Source: Saccharopolyspora indica
GTDB lineage: Bacteria; Actinomycetota; Actinomycetes; Mycobacteriales; Pseudonocardiaceae
Assembly: GCF_027853965.1 (NCBI RefSeq)
Contig: NZ_JAQGLB010000014.1
Location: forward strand, 124,001-188,000
Length of the DNA: 64,000 nucleotides
Direction of reading: 5' to 3'
Shown here: one piece after another, positions 7,619-17,016 of the stretch
Layout of the letters: each line of letters opens with the position of its first letter
How positions within the stretch are numbered: position 1 is the first letter of the stretch
Made by a program: the position numbers and the translations under genes
Notes under the pieces: generated by a model
What the model was told of the DNA's origin: nothing
What the model saw: the letters and a program-made list of their open reading frames with translations, nothing else
Databases searched by the model: none

Positions 7619-8067
7619 CCTTCCTCGACGTCGCGCTGGCCCCGAACACCTACTTCACCATCTTCGTCGTTTCCGCAGCAGTGCTGGGAATCCTCGCGCT
7701 GACCCCGATCCGCGGCGGCAACGGCCAGCACGCGGGAGCAGGCCCAGGCACGGTCATGGTCTGGCAGCTCCGGGAAGCCCTAGCCGCCGAGCCGAAGCCC
7801 AGACCCGCAGTTCCAGCGAAGGCCGAGGTCGAGTCCTCCGCTGAAGCTGCGCTTCGAAGCATGCTGCTGGAGGAGATCCGGTGGCCGGAACAGCCGGTGG
7901 CGGAGTACGTGGGCCGCCACCGGCTGCGCTGGGACATCGACGAGCACCCGCCGTGCCCCGTCGACCTCCGGCTCAGTCCAGGTTTCGCCTGGTCAGAGGC
8001 CGTGAGCGGTTTGGGGTGCCATAGCGCCCCGAACCGCTCACGGGTCAGTGGCGGAACGGGCCGGTGA
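7615..8067 (+). CDS. Small membrane-anchored protein, C-terminus altered by palindrome
   Basis: 150 aa. One N-terminal transmembrane helix (~13-31, TYFTIFVVSAAVLGILALTP) is followed by a soluble, charged domain with no recognised motif. ATG overlaps the stop of the zinc-finger gene. The last ~20 codons are encoded by the 42-bp palindrome at 8001-8042 and run into the convergent PhoX-like gene (overlap 8045-8067). The native protein probably ended earlier, and the palindrome insertion has replaced its tail. The small pair recalls the zinc-finger/membrane-protein doublets beside XRE regulators. Role unknown. Confidence 0.6.
   Translation: MTFLDVALAPNTYFTIFVVSAAVLGILALTPIRGGNGQHAGAGPGTVMVWQLREALAAEPKPRPAVPAKAEVESSAEAALRSMLLEEIRWPEQPVAEYVGRHRLRWDIDEHPPCPVDLRLSPGFAWSEAVSGLGCHSAPNRSRVSGGTGR
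8001..8042. repeat. 42-bp palindrome (CGTGAG family), second copy
   Basis: Left arm CGTGAGCGGTTTGGGG 8001-8016, a 10-nt loop, and right arm CCCCGAACCGCTCACG 8027-8042, with one T-G mismatch. Same geometry as the copy at 6009-6050. It overlaps the end of the plus-strand ORF and abuts the convergent gene, so it can act as a two-way terminator. Confidence 0.75.
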
Positions 8068-9196
8068 TCTCGTAGGTGATGCCGCCGGAGGACTCGCCCG
8101 AGGTGCCGCGCTGGGAGGAGAAGTAGAAGCGGTCGCCCGCCGGGTTGAACGCCGGGCCGCACAGCTCCGATCCGTCCTGGTCGTTCACCCGCACCACCGG
8201 AGCCACCACGTCGTCCGGTGTGATGATGCAGACCTCCATGTTGCCGCCGTCCTCGGCCACGTAGAGGTCGCCGAAGTCGCTGCTGGTGATGTTGTCCACG
8301 CCGCTCAGATCACCGCCGCCGTCGTAGGCCAGCTCGAAGGTGTCGTCGGCGGCGTTGAACTGCCACACCCGGTCGTCGCCCTTGGTGGTGAACCAGCAGC
8401 GGTCGTTGGCGTAGTGGCAGCCTTCGCCGCCGTCGAAGTGCTTGGCCTCGGAGACCTGCTCGCGAGTCGGGGTGTCGCCGTCGGAGGGCAGCGGTTCGGG
8501 CACCTCCACCCAGGTGGCCTTGCCCGAGGTCTCCGACCCGGCGACCAGGACCTCCAGCAGACCGCCCGCGCCGAGGTCGCCCCAGTTGTTCGGCCGGAAA
8601 CGGTAGAAGCAGCCGTCGGGCTCGTCCTCGGTCAGGTAGATGACCTTGCGCACCGGGTCGCACGCGGCGGCCTCGTGGTTGAACTTGCCCATGGCGTCCC
8701 GGCGCACGGCCTCGTTGCGCCCCCACGGGTCGGTCTCGAAGACGTACCCGTAACCGACCTCCTCGCAGGACAACCAGGTGTCCCAAGGAGTTTTGCCGCC
8801 AGCGCAGTTGCGCCGGGTGTCGTCCAGGATCCGGTAGGCGTCGGCGATGTTCCCACCGGCGTCGAACCGGACCGCCCCGACCCCGCCACCGGGCTCGATC
8901 TCGGAGTTGGACACGTAGATCCAGCCGTCCCCGTCGGCGAAGCAAGCCCCGCCGTCAGGAGCGTCGTGCCAGGTGTAGGAAGTGCCCTCGACCTGATCCC
9001 CGGACCGAGCGATGATCCGGCTGGTGAAGCCCTCCGGCAGTTCCAGCCCGTTCCCGTCGGCAGGCAGCAGCGGCCCGTACGGCCCCTCGGCCAGCCGGTT
9101 CGGCGCGGACACAGCAGCCCCGGTCCACAACCCGCCGGAAAAGGCGGCAACCCCACCACCGACCACGGCAGCCCGGAGAAAAGAACGACGCCGCAC
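8045..9196 (-). CDS. Tat-exported PhoX/DUF839-like protein
   Basis: 383 aa. The N-terminus VRRRSFLRAAVVGGG is a twin-arginine signal followed by a hydrophobic stretch, so a folded, probably metal-binding protein is exported by Tat. The body is a beta-propeller of the PhoX/DUF839 type: WHDAPDGGACF, YVSNSEIEPGGGVG, LSCEEVGYGYVFE, FNHEAAACDP, LTEDEPDGCFYRF, GEGCHYA and FYFSSQRGT segments in order. It is shorter than classical PhoX phosphatases (about 600 aa), so phosphatase activity is uncertain. GTG near 9196 follows AGAGGAG. Lies 81 bp downstream of the large protease-NTPase operon on the same strand and may be read through from it. Confidence 0.8.
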   Translation of the reverse strand: MRRRSFLRAAVVGGGVAAFSGGLWTGAAVSAPNRLAEGPYGPLLPADGNGLELPEGFTSRIIARSGDQVEGTSYTWHDAPDGGACFADGDGWIYVSNSEIEPGGGVGAVRFDAGGNIADAYRILDDTRRNCAGGKTPWDTWLSCEEVGYGYVFETDPWGRNEAVRRDAMGKFNHEAAACDPVRKVIYLTEDEPDGCFYRFRPNNWGDLGAGGLLEVLVAGSETSGKATWVEVPEPLPSDGDTPTREQVSEAKHFDGGEGCHYANDRCWFTTKGDDRVWQFNAADDTFELAYDGGGDLSGVDNITSSDFGDLYVAEDGGNMEVCIITPDDVVAPVVRVNDQDGSELCGPAFNPAGDRFYFSSQRGTSGESSGGITYEITGPFRH

Positions 9197-9277
9197 AACG
9201 ACTCCTCTCAGTCCGTCGGCGGCGGAACCCCATCCTCCCGGGTAGCTCGCACCAAGCGGCACCTCCGAACGGTCGAA

Positions 9278-12200
9278 TCACCCGCACGGCGGGTCAGTGC
9301 TCGCTCCTGGTGGGAGCATGCTGAGCTCTTGGTCGGTGAACTTCCGACCGGACAGCTCGCACAGGTGCGCGAACCACTCCTCGGGATCCAGCGGGACAGG
9401 CTTCTGCTGCCGCGGACCCGGCTTGATGACGAACGAGTCACCTTCGAGCGTGGCCCCGTCGACATTGGGTTGGAGCGGCGTCTCGCTGGTGATCGAGCGC
9501 TGTTCTCGCCAGTTCCAGACGCCGACCACGCCACCGGAGCTGGTGAACAGGTAGGGGCCGGACAACCCGATCACCTCGTCCAGCTCGGCGTTGACCTCCG
9601 CTTCCACCTTCAGAGAATTCAGGTTGATAACGCTCATCGGCGGCGAGTGCTCCCCGACGACGGCGTACGCGCCGTCTGCCGAAACCGCTGGTGGGGAAGC
9701 CTGCACCTCCCCTTGAGGGAGCTGAAGCTCTCCCAAGGGCTTGCGCGCGCGGAGATCCCAGATCGTCAAGCGGCCCTCGGAGGTAAGGAGTACCTGTTCC
9801 GGATAGCCTGGCCGACCCGTCAGAACAGCAGTTTCCGGGAGGAAACCGCGTGGACCGGACTTCGCCAGGACGATCGGTGGCGCAATCTGCATCCCGGTGG
9901 TGGGATTCCAGAACGACAGCATTCCCCAGGCGCTGATCACCAGTTCACCTCCGGGACCTCGGACCAGCGACACCTGGTGGGCATCGCCTAGTTCGGAGAC
10001 GTCATGCCCGGGCGGGACGGGGAGCTGGAGTTCGTGATCCAGGACCAGGTCCTCGGCGCGGTAGACGTACAACTTGGGCCCGTTCGCCAACACGATCCGG
10101 TCCCCGGTGACATCGAACAACACCTTGAAGTTGCTGTACCAGTTCGCGGCTGGCACAGGAACAATCGTCGAGGCAAGAACGGCACCGGATTCGTCCAGCA
10201 GGGCGAGTTCAGGGCCTGCACCGTCGCCGGTTTTGCTGATCGCAGCCCAGGAACTCTTGTCCGGCGCGGGAGTGAACTGGTCGTAGTGGCCTAGGTCTCC
10301 GAGTGCGGTATCCACGTTTCGGACCGTCATTGCCTCACTGTTGTCCTCGATGGTGGTCAGGCTTCGGCCGTCTCGCGGTATCAGCACCACACCCGTCTCG
10401 GAATTAATGGACTTCTCGATGAAACCCCTTTGCCAGGTTGCCCAGTTGATGACCTGGTAGTACTGGTCGGCGAACCCGTCGGGATTCGTGCCGGACAACA
10501 TGAGGTATTGCCCGGACACGTCGGTGCCGAGGGGGGCCGCGCACGGTTCGCCGGGGAGGCTGCCGGTGGTTCGGCCGGTGAGCGGATCAACGCCTCGCAA
10601 ACCGGTGGCATCGCACTGGATCAGGAGCGTTCCGCCCCCGACGAGCTTGTTGATGCCCGGATAGCTACGGATGATCTCACCACTGGCTCGATCCCGGACC
10701 ACGACGTCCGACTTGTACGAGCCGTCCGGGAGTGCGCGGTTCTCCTCGGTGATCAGCGATCTTCCGTCAGGTGATGGGAAGAAATCCGTGAAGTTTCCCG
10801 AACCGGGCGCGCCTTCGTACGCCACCCGGCTGGGGAGTTCGCGCATATCAACCAGGTCCCAAACTCGGACCGGCTGAGAGGCGTCGGCCGTGATGATGCC
10901 CAGGAAGCGTCCGTTCCAGCTGAAGCGGACGGCATCGACCTTTTCCCGCGGGACCAGCTCGATCGGCTTGTCCGGGTCGGCGAGCTCTAGCAGGCGCAGT
11001 CCGGTGCCCTCGTCCATGGTGTCCACCGCGAGGAAGCGACCGTCCGGGCTCAGCGTTGTCGAGGCGGGTGGTGAGATGGCCGGATCGATCGGAAGTTCGC
11101 GTTTCCGCGGATTCGGCCCGTGCACGTCCCACAGCGCCACCGGTTTTTGCGACCGGTCGACGGGGTAGACGACCAGAACGCGGCCGTCGGCACTCGAACG
11201 AATCGACCAGAAGCCGGCGCTCGGCAGCATTTCGGGCGGAACGACTCGATCCACGCCCTGCCAGAACAGGCGCTGCCGGAACAACGCCCCGTAAGCCTCG
11301 GGACTGTCGGATTTCTCGTGATAGGCGGCCAAGGCGAGTTGCAGTCCTTGCCGCGGATCAATCGCGGCAGCGCGTTCGGACGCTTGCGCGAGCTGGGCGG
11401 CGTTGGCAGTGCGCAGCTGGTCGCTGATCTGCGCGGCGTAGCGGGTAACGACACCGGTCAGCAGCAGTGCGACAAGCGCCAGCGCGACCGACACAGCGGT
11501 GATGGTGCGCCAGCGGCGTTGGGTTCGGCGGTGCGCTGCTTCGCCTTCTTGGATGTACTCGCGGAGCTGTTTGGGGATGTCGCGGCGCGGCCCCGCCGCC
11601 CAGGAGGATGCTTCGGCCAGCAGTGCTCCGGTGAGCTGGGCTCCGGAGCTCTTGAGGTCGTGGAGCTTCGTCTGCCAGGCGAGGAAGTCGGCGTCCTCGG
11701 CGAGCCATTTCCGAAGCCTCGGCCAGTGGTCGATCAGGGCTTGGTGGGGCAGCTCGACCCGGCCGTCGTGCACGACCACCAGCCGCTCCTTGGCGAACTC
11801 CAGCGCGAGATCCTGGAGCTCGAACTCCAGGTCCGCGAGGTTCGCGCTGCGCCGGACGTGGCCGGTTCCGCCGTCGGGGCGGGTGAGCCCGGTGAGCAGC
11901 CGCCGGGCTTGACGGATCCCATCGGTTCCCAGCATGGAGAGAACGTCGTCAGCGCGTTTGCCGAGCGCGCCCGAGACCCGGCCCAGCTGCTGGTAGGCCT
12001 CGTGGGTGAGCCACACGCCCTGCTTGTCCTTGCAGAGCTGGTCGAGCACGGCGGAGAGCAGCGAGAGCTGCCCGGGCGGGCAGTCGTGCACGATCGCCTC
12101 CGGCAGCCCGGCCTCGAACGCAAGACCCGCGCGTTCCGCCGGTAACTCGATCGCTTCGCGGAGCTTGTCCGGGCGCATCGGTTTGAGCAGCCAGACAGCC

Positions 12201-13186
12201 TCTCCGAGCTGCTGTGCGGTGTCCGGCGTGATCAGGTCGTCCAGCGACTGGGACCGCAGCGTGAGCACGACCCGCAGTGGGTGCTCGGCGATGTGCTGGA
12301 TGATCTGCTCCAGCTTCGCCTGCGCGGCCGCGCGGTCCGCGACGACCTCCTCCTCGAACTGGTCGAGGAAAAGCACCCCGCTGGTCGGGATCGGATCGCC
12401 TTCGCCGAGCTCGGTGACAGCGGTCCCGGCCTGCTTGAGACGGGGGATCAGCCCGGCGCGCACGAGCGAGGACTTCCCGCTGCCGGACGGCCCGGAGATG
12501 GCGACCATGCTCTGCTTGCCCAGCTTCTTCAGCAATTCGGCGACATCGTCGTCCCTTCCGTAGAAGCGGTCGGCGTCGGATTCCCGTAACGGGTCGAGCC
12601 CGCGGTAGGGGTTGCGGTCGGAGTCCACCCACTCGCGGAACGCTGAGATCGACAGCAGGTGTGCGGTGGTCTCGTTGCTGCCGGACCTGGTGACGACCAT
12701 CCCGACGACGCCGCCCAGCTCCCGGTCCCACACCGGGGCCCCGCTGAATCCGGGCGCGATCTGCTCGTGGTCCGGGTCGACGGCCATCTGGACGCGGCCC
12801 GCGCCCTGCACCCCGGCCAGCGTGCCGGACACCCAGACGCCGTCGGGCTCGGCGGCGGTGAAGCCCATGACGCGGAACCGGTGGCCGAGCACGTCGAGGT
12901 CGAGCCGGACCGGTGCGGGCCGGACGCCGCTGGGTGCGGATTCCATCCGCAGCACGGCGATGTCCTTGGCCTCGTCGAGCTTGTCCACCACCACCGCGAC
13001 GCCGCTCGTGCCCAGCAGCGGGAAGTCGGCACTGATGTCGTCGGCACCCGCCACGACGTGCGCGCAGGTGGCGATGCGGTCGCCCGGCAGCACGAATCCG
13101 GTGCCGAGCAGCCGCCCTCCGGCGGTGAGCCGGGCCAGCGATGCGGCGAGCGGCTCCGACGCGGTCAGATCGGGTGAGTCCGGCAC
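9278..13186 (-). CDS. Trypsin-like protease - nSTAND NTPase - TM - beta-propeller protein (copy 2)
   Basis: 1302 aa. Residues ~18-165 form a trypsin-fold serine protease with a complete triad: His43 (TCAHV), Asp75 (DIAVLR) and Ser148 (PGFSGAPVWD). NPYRGLDPL (~192) opens an nSTAND NTPase with Walker A GPSGSGKS 232-239 and Walker B VLFLDQFEEE 271-280, ending near LPHQALIDHWPRL (~479-491). A single transmembrane helix lies at ~561-581 after an RRTQRRWR stretch. The remaining ~700 residues are WD40-like propeller blades, ending in a Cys motif (HLCELSGRKFTDQE to PPC). GTG 13186 follows AGGAGG. It starts 11 bp after the paralogue upstream. Such architectures are known as predicted STAND-type immune or stress effectors. 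Confidence 0.88.
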   Translation of the reverse strand: MPDSPDLTASEPLAASLARLTAGGRLLGTGFVLPGDRIATCAHVVAGADDISADFPLLGTSGVAVVVDKLDEAKDIAVLRMESAPSGVRPAPVRLDLDVLGHRFRVMGFTAAEPDGVWVSGTLAGVQGAGRVQMAVDPDHEQIAPGFSGAPVWDRELGGVVGMVVTRSGSNETTAHLLSISAFREWVDSDRNPYRGLDPLRESDADRFYGRDDDVAELLKKLGKQSMVAISGPSGSGKSSLVRAGLIPRLKQAGTAVTELGEGDPIPTSGVLFLDQFEEEVVADRAAAQAKLEQIIQHIAEHPLRVVLTLRSQSLDDLITPDTAQQLGEAVWLLKPMRPDKLREAIELPAERAGLAFEAGLPEAIVHDCPPGQLSLLSAVLDQLCKDKQGVWLTHEAYQQLGRVSGALGKRADDVLSMLGTDGIRQARRLLTGLTRPDGGTGHVRRSANLADLEFELQDLALEFAKERLVVVHDGRVELPHQALIDHWPRLRKWLAEDADFLAWQTKLHDLKSSGAQLTGALLAEASSWAAGPRRDIPKQLREYIQEGEAAHRRTQRRWRTITAVSVALALVALLLTGVVTRYAAQISDQLRTANAAQLAQASERAAAIDPRQGLQLALAAYHEKSDSPEAYGALFRQRLFWQGVDRVVPPEMLPSAGFWSIRSSADGRVLVVYPVDRSQKPVALWDVHGPNPRKRELPIDPAISPPASTTLSPDGRFLAVDTMDEGTGLRLLELADPDKPIELVPREKVDAVRFSWNGRFLGIITADASQPVRVWDLVDMRELPSRVAYEGAPGSGNFTDFFPSPDGRSLITEENRALPDGSYKSDVVVRDRASGEIIRSYPGINKLVGGGTLLIQCDATGLRGVDPLTGRTTGSLPGEPCAAPLGTDVSGQYLMLSGTNPDGFADQYYQVINWATWQRGFIEKSINSETGVVLIPRDGRSLTTIEDNSEAMTVRNVDTALGDLGHYDQFTPAPDKSSWAAISKTGDGAGPELALLDESGAVLASTIVPVPAANWYSNFKVLFDVTGDRIVLANGPKLYVYRAEDLVLDHELQLPVPPGHDVSELGDAHQVSLVRGPGGELVISAWGMLSFWNPTTGMQIAPPIVLAKSGPRGFLPETAVLTGRPGYPEQVLLTSEGRLTIWDLRARKPLGELQLPQGEVQASPPAVSADGAYAVVGEHSPPMSVINLNSLKVEAEVNAELDEVIGLSGPYLFTSSGGVVGVWNWREQRSITSETPLQPNVDGATLEGDSFVIKPGPRQQKPVPLDPEEWFAHLCELSGRKFTDQELSMLPPGASTDPPCG

Positions 13187-13197
13187 GTCGCCCCTCC

Positions 13198-16100
13198 TCA
13201 CCGGCACGGCCGTTCGGTGCTCGCGCCGAGTGGCAGGCTCTTCTTCTCCAGCTCGGTGAACTCCCGGTCCGAGATCCGGCACAGGTCCCGGAACATCTCC
13301 GCACCGCCGAGCGGCATCGGGGCCCAACCGCCCGGGGTGTCGGAGGCGACGAACGCGTCGCCCACCACGGCGTTCTCCTCACCTCTGAACCGGTCGACGG
13401 CCAGCACCCGCCGCTGACCGGCGATGTCCCACACCTCCAGCGCCTCGCTGTTGCTGGTGAAGAGGTAGTTGCCGGAAATGCCGTGGATGAAGGAGAAGCT
13501 GCCGTTGAGCTCGGTGCGCACCGTCCTGGTGGTCAGGTCGACGAACGAGGCGGTCGCGGTGTCGTTGGTGAGGACCACGGCCGTCGCGCCGTCGGGCGAC
13601 ACGTGCAGATCGTTGTCGTAGGACATGCCAGGTAGTGGGAGCGTCCAGAGCGGCGTCCAGGTGCGGGGGTCCCAGGCCTGGAGTGCTTGGGCGGTCTGGA
13701 CGAGCAGCTCATCCGGGTGGCCTGGGCGCGCGGTGATGGACGCCTGGTCGAACTTCAGCTGCGGTGCGACCTGCTCGCCGGTCCGCACATCCCAGGACTG
13801 CACCACGCCGTCCAGGTTCACCAGCAACCTGTCGCCCGTGATCACCAGCTGCGTGGCGGAATCGCTCAGGTTCCCGGGGACCGGGATCCACATCTCGTGC
13901 ACCACCGACAAGTCCGAGGTCCGGTGGACGCGCAGCACGCCGTCGGTCAGGACAGCGGCGCGCTCGCCCGACCGGTCGATGGCGATGCCGAGCGGCATTC
14001 GCCCGGCCGGGATGCGGGCCAGCTCCGTCCCTCGCTGGTCCTGCACGACGATCGCCCCGTCACCGGCCTCGGGCACTCCGTCGTGGTGGGTGGAGTTCGA
14101 CGCGTAGGTCACCCACTTCCGGCCGTCGGGGGTCCGGGCGTTCGGGGAGCTGGCGCGGCTGGCCCGCGCTGGTGGATCCTCCTGCACCTCGGTGGACGAG
14201 AGCTGCAGATCCGCACCGTTGACCGACAACACCGTCAGCCGGCCGTCCGGTTCGATCCGCAGCACCGGATCGCTGGCGTTCCAGGGCTGCACCGCGGGGT
14301 CGCTCGGGATGAATCGCCTCCCGCTGGCGGGGTGGATGATCTCGGTGCCCTCCGCCTTGTCCAGCAGCACGTACTGCCCGCTGACGTCGAGCTTCGTCCC
14401 GCACGACGGCGATGCCGGAAACTCCGCGGTGATCACGCCGGTGAGGGCGTCCGCGATCCGCAGCACGCCATTGGCGCAGCCGACGACGTGCGTGCCGTTG
14501 CCGACCAGTTCGACGTCGTCGTCGATGCTGAAGTCCGATGTCCTGGTCACCGCTCCGGTCGCCAGGTTCCGGACCACGGGCTGGTACTCGGCTCGCCTGC
14601 CGTCGACCGGGCGGTGCTCCGCGGTGATCAGCGATGTCCCGTCATCGGAGGGGAAGGCGGACAGGTAGGAATCCGGCCCCGCGATCGGGAACCGCACGTT
14701 GCTCGGGAGTTCCCGGCCACTGCCGAGGTCCCAAGTCCGCATTCGCTTCCACTCGTAGTCGCCCTCGGCGTCGGGCAAGGTGAGGAAACGTCCGTTGGCG
14801 CTGAAAGACGGTGTTCCGTAAGGCGCTGCGGTGCCGAGCACTCTCGGCGGTGCGCTCAGGTCGGACAGATCCCGCAGCTGAAGCACGCCGGATTCACCGC
14901 TGACGGCCAGGAACCTGCCGTCCGGGCTGAGCGCGTGCGCGGCGGACAGCTCCGGCATCTCGCGGACCACCGGGTCCGGGCCGGTCAGGCCCCGGCCGAC
15001 GACGAGCCGGGCTTGGAAGTCCCTCGGCTCGACGACCACGACCTGGCCGTCGGCGCTCGACTGGACGCCCCGCACCGGACCGGCCGAAACCGGTGGCAGC
15101 AGGCGGTTCACGCCGTTCCACGCGAGGCGCTGCTCGAACAACGCACCGTAGGCGTCGGGGTTTCCGGGCTGCTCGTGCCAGGCCGCCAAGGCCAGCTGCA
15201 ACGCCTGTGCCGGGCTCCCGAAGCTGAGCTGACCGGCCTGCTGCGCCAGCTGCGCGGAGAGGTTCGCGCGCAGCTGCTCGTCGCGCACGCTGTAGCTGTA
15301 CCAGGCCACACCGGCCAAGACCACCGCTACCAGGGCGAACGCCGTGACCGCGACGATCACCGCACGCGCGCGGCGTTGACTGCGGCGGATGAACTCCCGC
15401 TGCGCTGCCGGGATGTCCTCGGGCCGGTCGCGCAGCCAGTCGGACGCCTTGGCCAGCGGGCCACCGGTGAGCCGGCCACCGGAGTTCCGCAGGTCGTCCA
15501 GCTTCGCCCGCCAGTCGAGGAATTCCGCGTCTTCGGCGAGCCAGTTCCGCAGGGTCGGCCAGTGGTCGATGAGCGCCTGGTGGGCCAGGTCGACGCGCTC
15601 GTCCTGCACGGTGATCAGGCGTTCGGCGGCCAGCGCGTCGGTGATCTGCGCGAGCTGCGGGTCGAAGTCCGCGAGATCGGCGCTGCGGCGGGCATGGCCG
15701 CCTTCGCCGTCGGGGCGGGTGAGCAGCGTGAGCAGCCGCCGGGCAGCGGCGCGCTGGTGGGGGCTGAGCGTCGCGAGCGCTCCGTCGGCCGCGGTGCTGA
15801 GCGCACCTGGGAGGCGGCCCAGCTTCTCGTACGCTTCGTGCGTCAGCCAGCCGCCGTGGCGGTGCTGCCAGAGCTGGTCGAGCACCAGGGAGAGCAGCGG
15901 CAACGTGCCCTCCTCCGCGTCGTCCAGGATCCTCTGCACCAGGCCGGATTCGAAGGCCAGGCCACCGACCTCGGCTGCCGGGCCCGCCACGGCTGCCGCC
16001 AGCTGGTCGCGGGACATCGGTTCGAGGAACCACACCGCGCGGTTGAGCTCCGCAACGGTGTCCCGCGTGATCAGCTCGTCCAGCGAGCGCGAGCGCAGCG

Positions 16101-17016
16101 TCAGCACCGTCCGGGCCGTCCCGGCGAGCCGGATCACCGCGGCCAGCTTCTCCCGCGCTGCGGCGGGGTCGACCACCACGGTCTCCTCGAACTGGTCCAG
16201 CACCAGAACGGTGCCGGGCGCGGGAGATCCGGGTACCTCATCACCGATCTCGAGGTAGACGACGGTCGAGCCGTGCTGCTTGAGCTTCGGGACCAGGCCC
16301 GCGCGGACCAGCGAGGACTTGCCGCTGCCGGATGGCCCGGCGACCGCGACGATGTCCCGACGTCGCACCAGGTCGAAGAGCCTGTCGGCGTCGGCGTCCC
16401 GGCCGTGGAACAGCTCGGCGTCCTCCTCGCGGAACGACCGCAGGCCGCGGTAGGGGTTGCGGGCCGGAGTCGTCCAGGCGGCGCCGAGCGCGGTGGTCGG
16501 CACCAGGTGCGCGGTGGTCCCGCTGCGGGCCGAGACGGTCACCACCATGCCGACCACACCGGCCAGCTCCTCGTCCCAGACCGGGGCGCCGCTGAAGCCC
16601 GGCTCGACGTGCCAGTGGTCCGGGTCGACCGCCATCTGGATGCGGCCCGCGCCCTGCGCGCCGAGCAGGCGGCCGGTCACCCAGACGCCGTCCGGCATGT
16701 CGCGCGGGAAGCCGAAGGTGCGGAAGCGGTGGTCGCGCACCTCGCCGGAGATGCGGGCCGGGACCGGCAGCGCACCCGGTGGTGGATCGGGCAGCCGCAG
16801 GATCGCCACGTCCAGCTCGTCGTCGCGCTCCAGGACCTCCACGGCGTGTCCGTGACTGGGCAGGAGCGGGAAGTCGGCGACGAGCTCGTCATCGAGGACG
16901 TGCGCGCAGGTGGCGATCACATCGGGTGCGATCAGGAACCCCGCCCCCAGAACGCTCCGGCCGGCGCGCAACCGGACGAGGGCGGGGTCGAGCGGACCCG
17001 CCGCCAGACCGTCCAT
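13198..17016 (-). CDS. Trypsin-like protease - nSTAND NTPase - TM - beta-propeller protein (copy 1)
   Basis: 1272 aa, a diverged tandem paralogue of the next gene. Trypsin domain ~20-160 with His39 (TCAHV), Asp69 (DVAILR) and Ser142 (PGFSGAPVWD). nSTAND NTPase from NPYRGLRSF (~187) with Walker A GPSGSGKS 227-234 and Walker B VLVLDQFEE 270-278. A single TM helix (~555-580) follows RRSQRRAR, then a long WD40-like region and the same terminal motif (DLCRISDREFTELE to PC). ATG 17016 overlaps the stop of the Trypco1-like gene, so it is coupled to it. Protease and NTPase domains are well conserved between the copies while the propellers differ, which suggests two sensors sharing one effector design (inference). 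Confidence 0.88.
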   Translation of the reverse strand: MDGLAAGPLDPALVRLRAGRSVLGAGFLIAPDVIATCAHVLDDELVADFPLLPSHGHAVEVLERDDELDVAILRLPDPPPGALPVPARISGEVRDHRFRTFGFPRDMPDGVWVTGRLLGAQGAGRIQMAVDPDHWHVEPGFSGAPVWDEELAGVVGMVVTVSARSGTTAHLVPTTALGAAWTTPARNPYRGLRSFREEDAELFHGRDADADRLFDLVRRRDIVAVAGPSGSGKSSLVRAGLVPKLKQHGSTVVYLEIGDEVPGSPAPGTVLVLDQFEETVVVDPAAAREKLAAVIRLAGTARTVLTLRSRSLDELITRDTVAELNRAVWFLEPMSRDQLAAAVAGPAAEVGGLAFESGLVQRILDDAEEGTLPLLSLVLDQLWQHRHGGWLTHEAYEKLGRLPGALSTAADGALATLSPHQRAAARRLLTLLTRPDGEGGHARRSADLADFDPQLAQITDALAAERLITVQDERVDLAHQALIDHWPTLRNWLAEDAEFLDWRAKLDDLRNSGGRLTGGPLAKASDWLRDRPEDIPAAQREFIRRSQRRARAVIVAVTAFALVAVVLAGVAWYSYSVRDEQLRANLSAQLAQQAGQLSFGSPAQALQLALAAWHEQPGNPDAYGALFEQRLAWNGVNRLLPPVSAGPVRGVQSSADGQVVVVEPRDFQARLVVGRGLTGPDPVVREMPELSAAHALSPDGRFLAVSGESGVLQLRDLSDLSAPPRVLGTAAPYGTPSFSANGRFLTLPDAEGDYEWKRMRTWDLGSGRELPSNVRFPIAGPDSYLSAFPSDDGTSLITAEHRPVDGRRAEYQPVVRNLATGAVTRTSDFSIDDDVELVGNGTHVVGCANGVLRIADALTGVITAEFPASPSCGTKLDVSGQYVLLDKAEGTEIIHPASGRRFIPSDPAVQPWNASDPVLRIEPDGRLTVLSVNGADLQLSSTEVQEDPPARASRASSPNARTPDGRKWVTYASNSTHHDGVPEAGDGAIVVQDQRGTELARIPAGRMPLGIAIDRSGERAAVLTDGVLRVHRTSDLSVVHEMWIPVPGNLSDSATQLVITGDRLLVNLDGVVQSWDVRTGEQVAPQLKFDQASITARPGHPDELLVQTAQALQAWDPRTWTPLWTLPLPGMSYDNDLHVSPDGATAVVLTNDTATASFVDLTTRTVRTELNGSFSFIHGISGNYLFTSNSEALEVWDIAGQRRVLAVDRFRGEENAVVGDAFVASDTPGGWAPMPLGGAEMFRDLCRISDREFTELEKKSLPLGASTERPCR

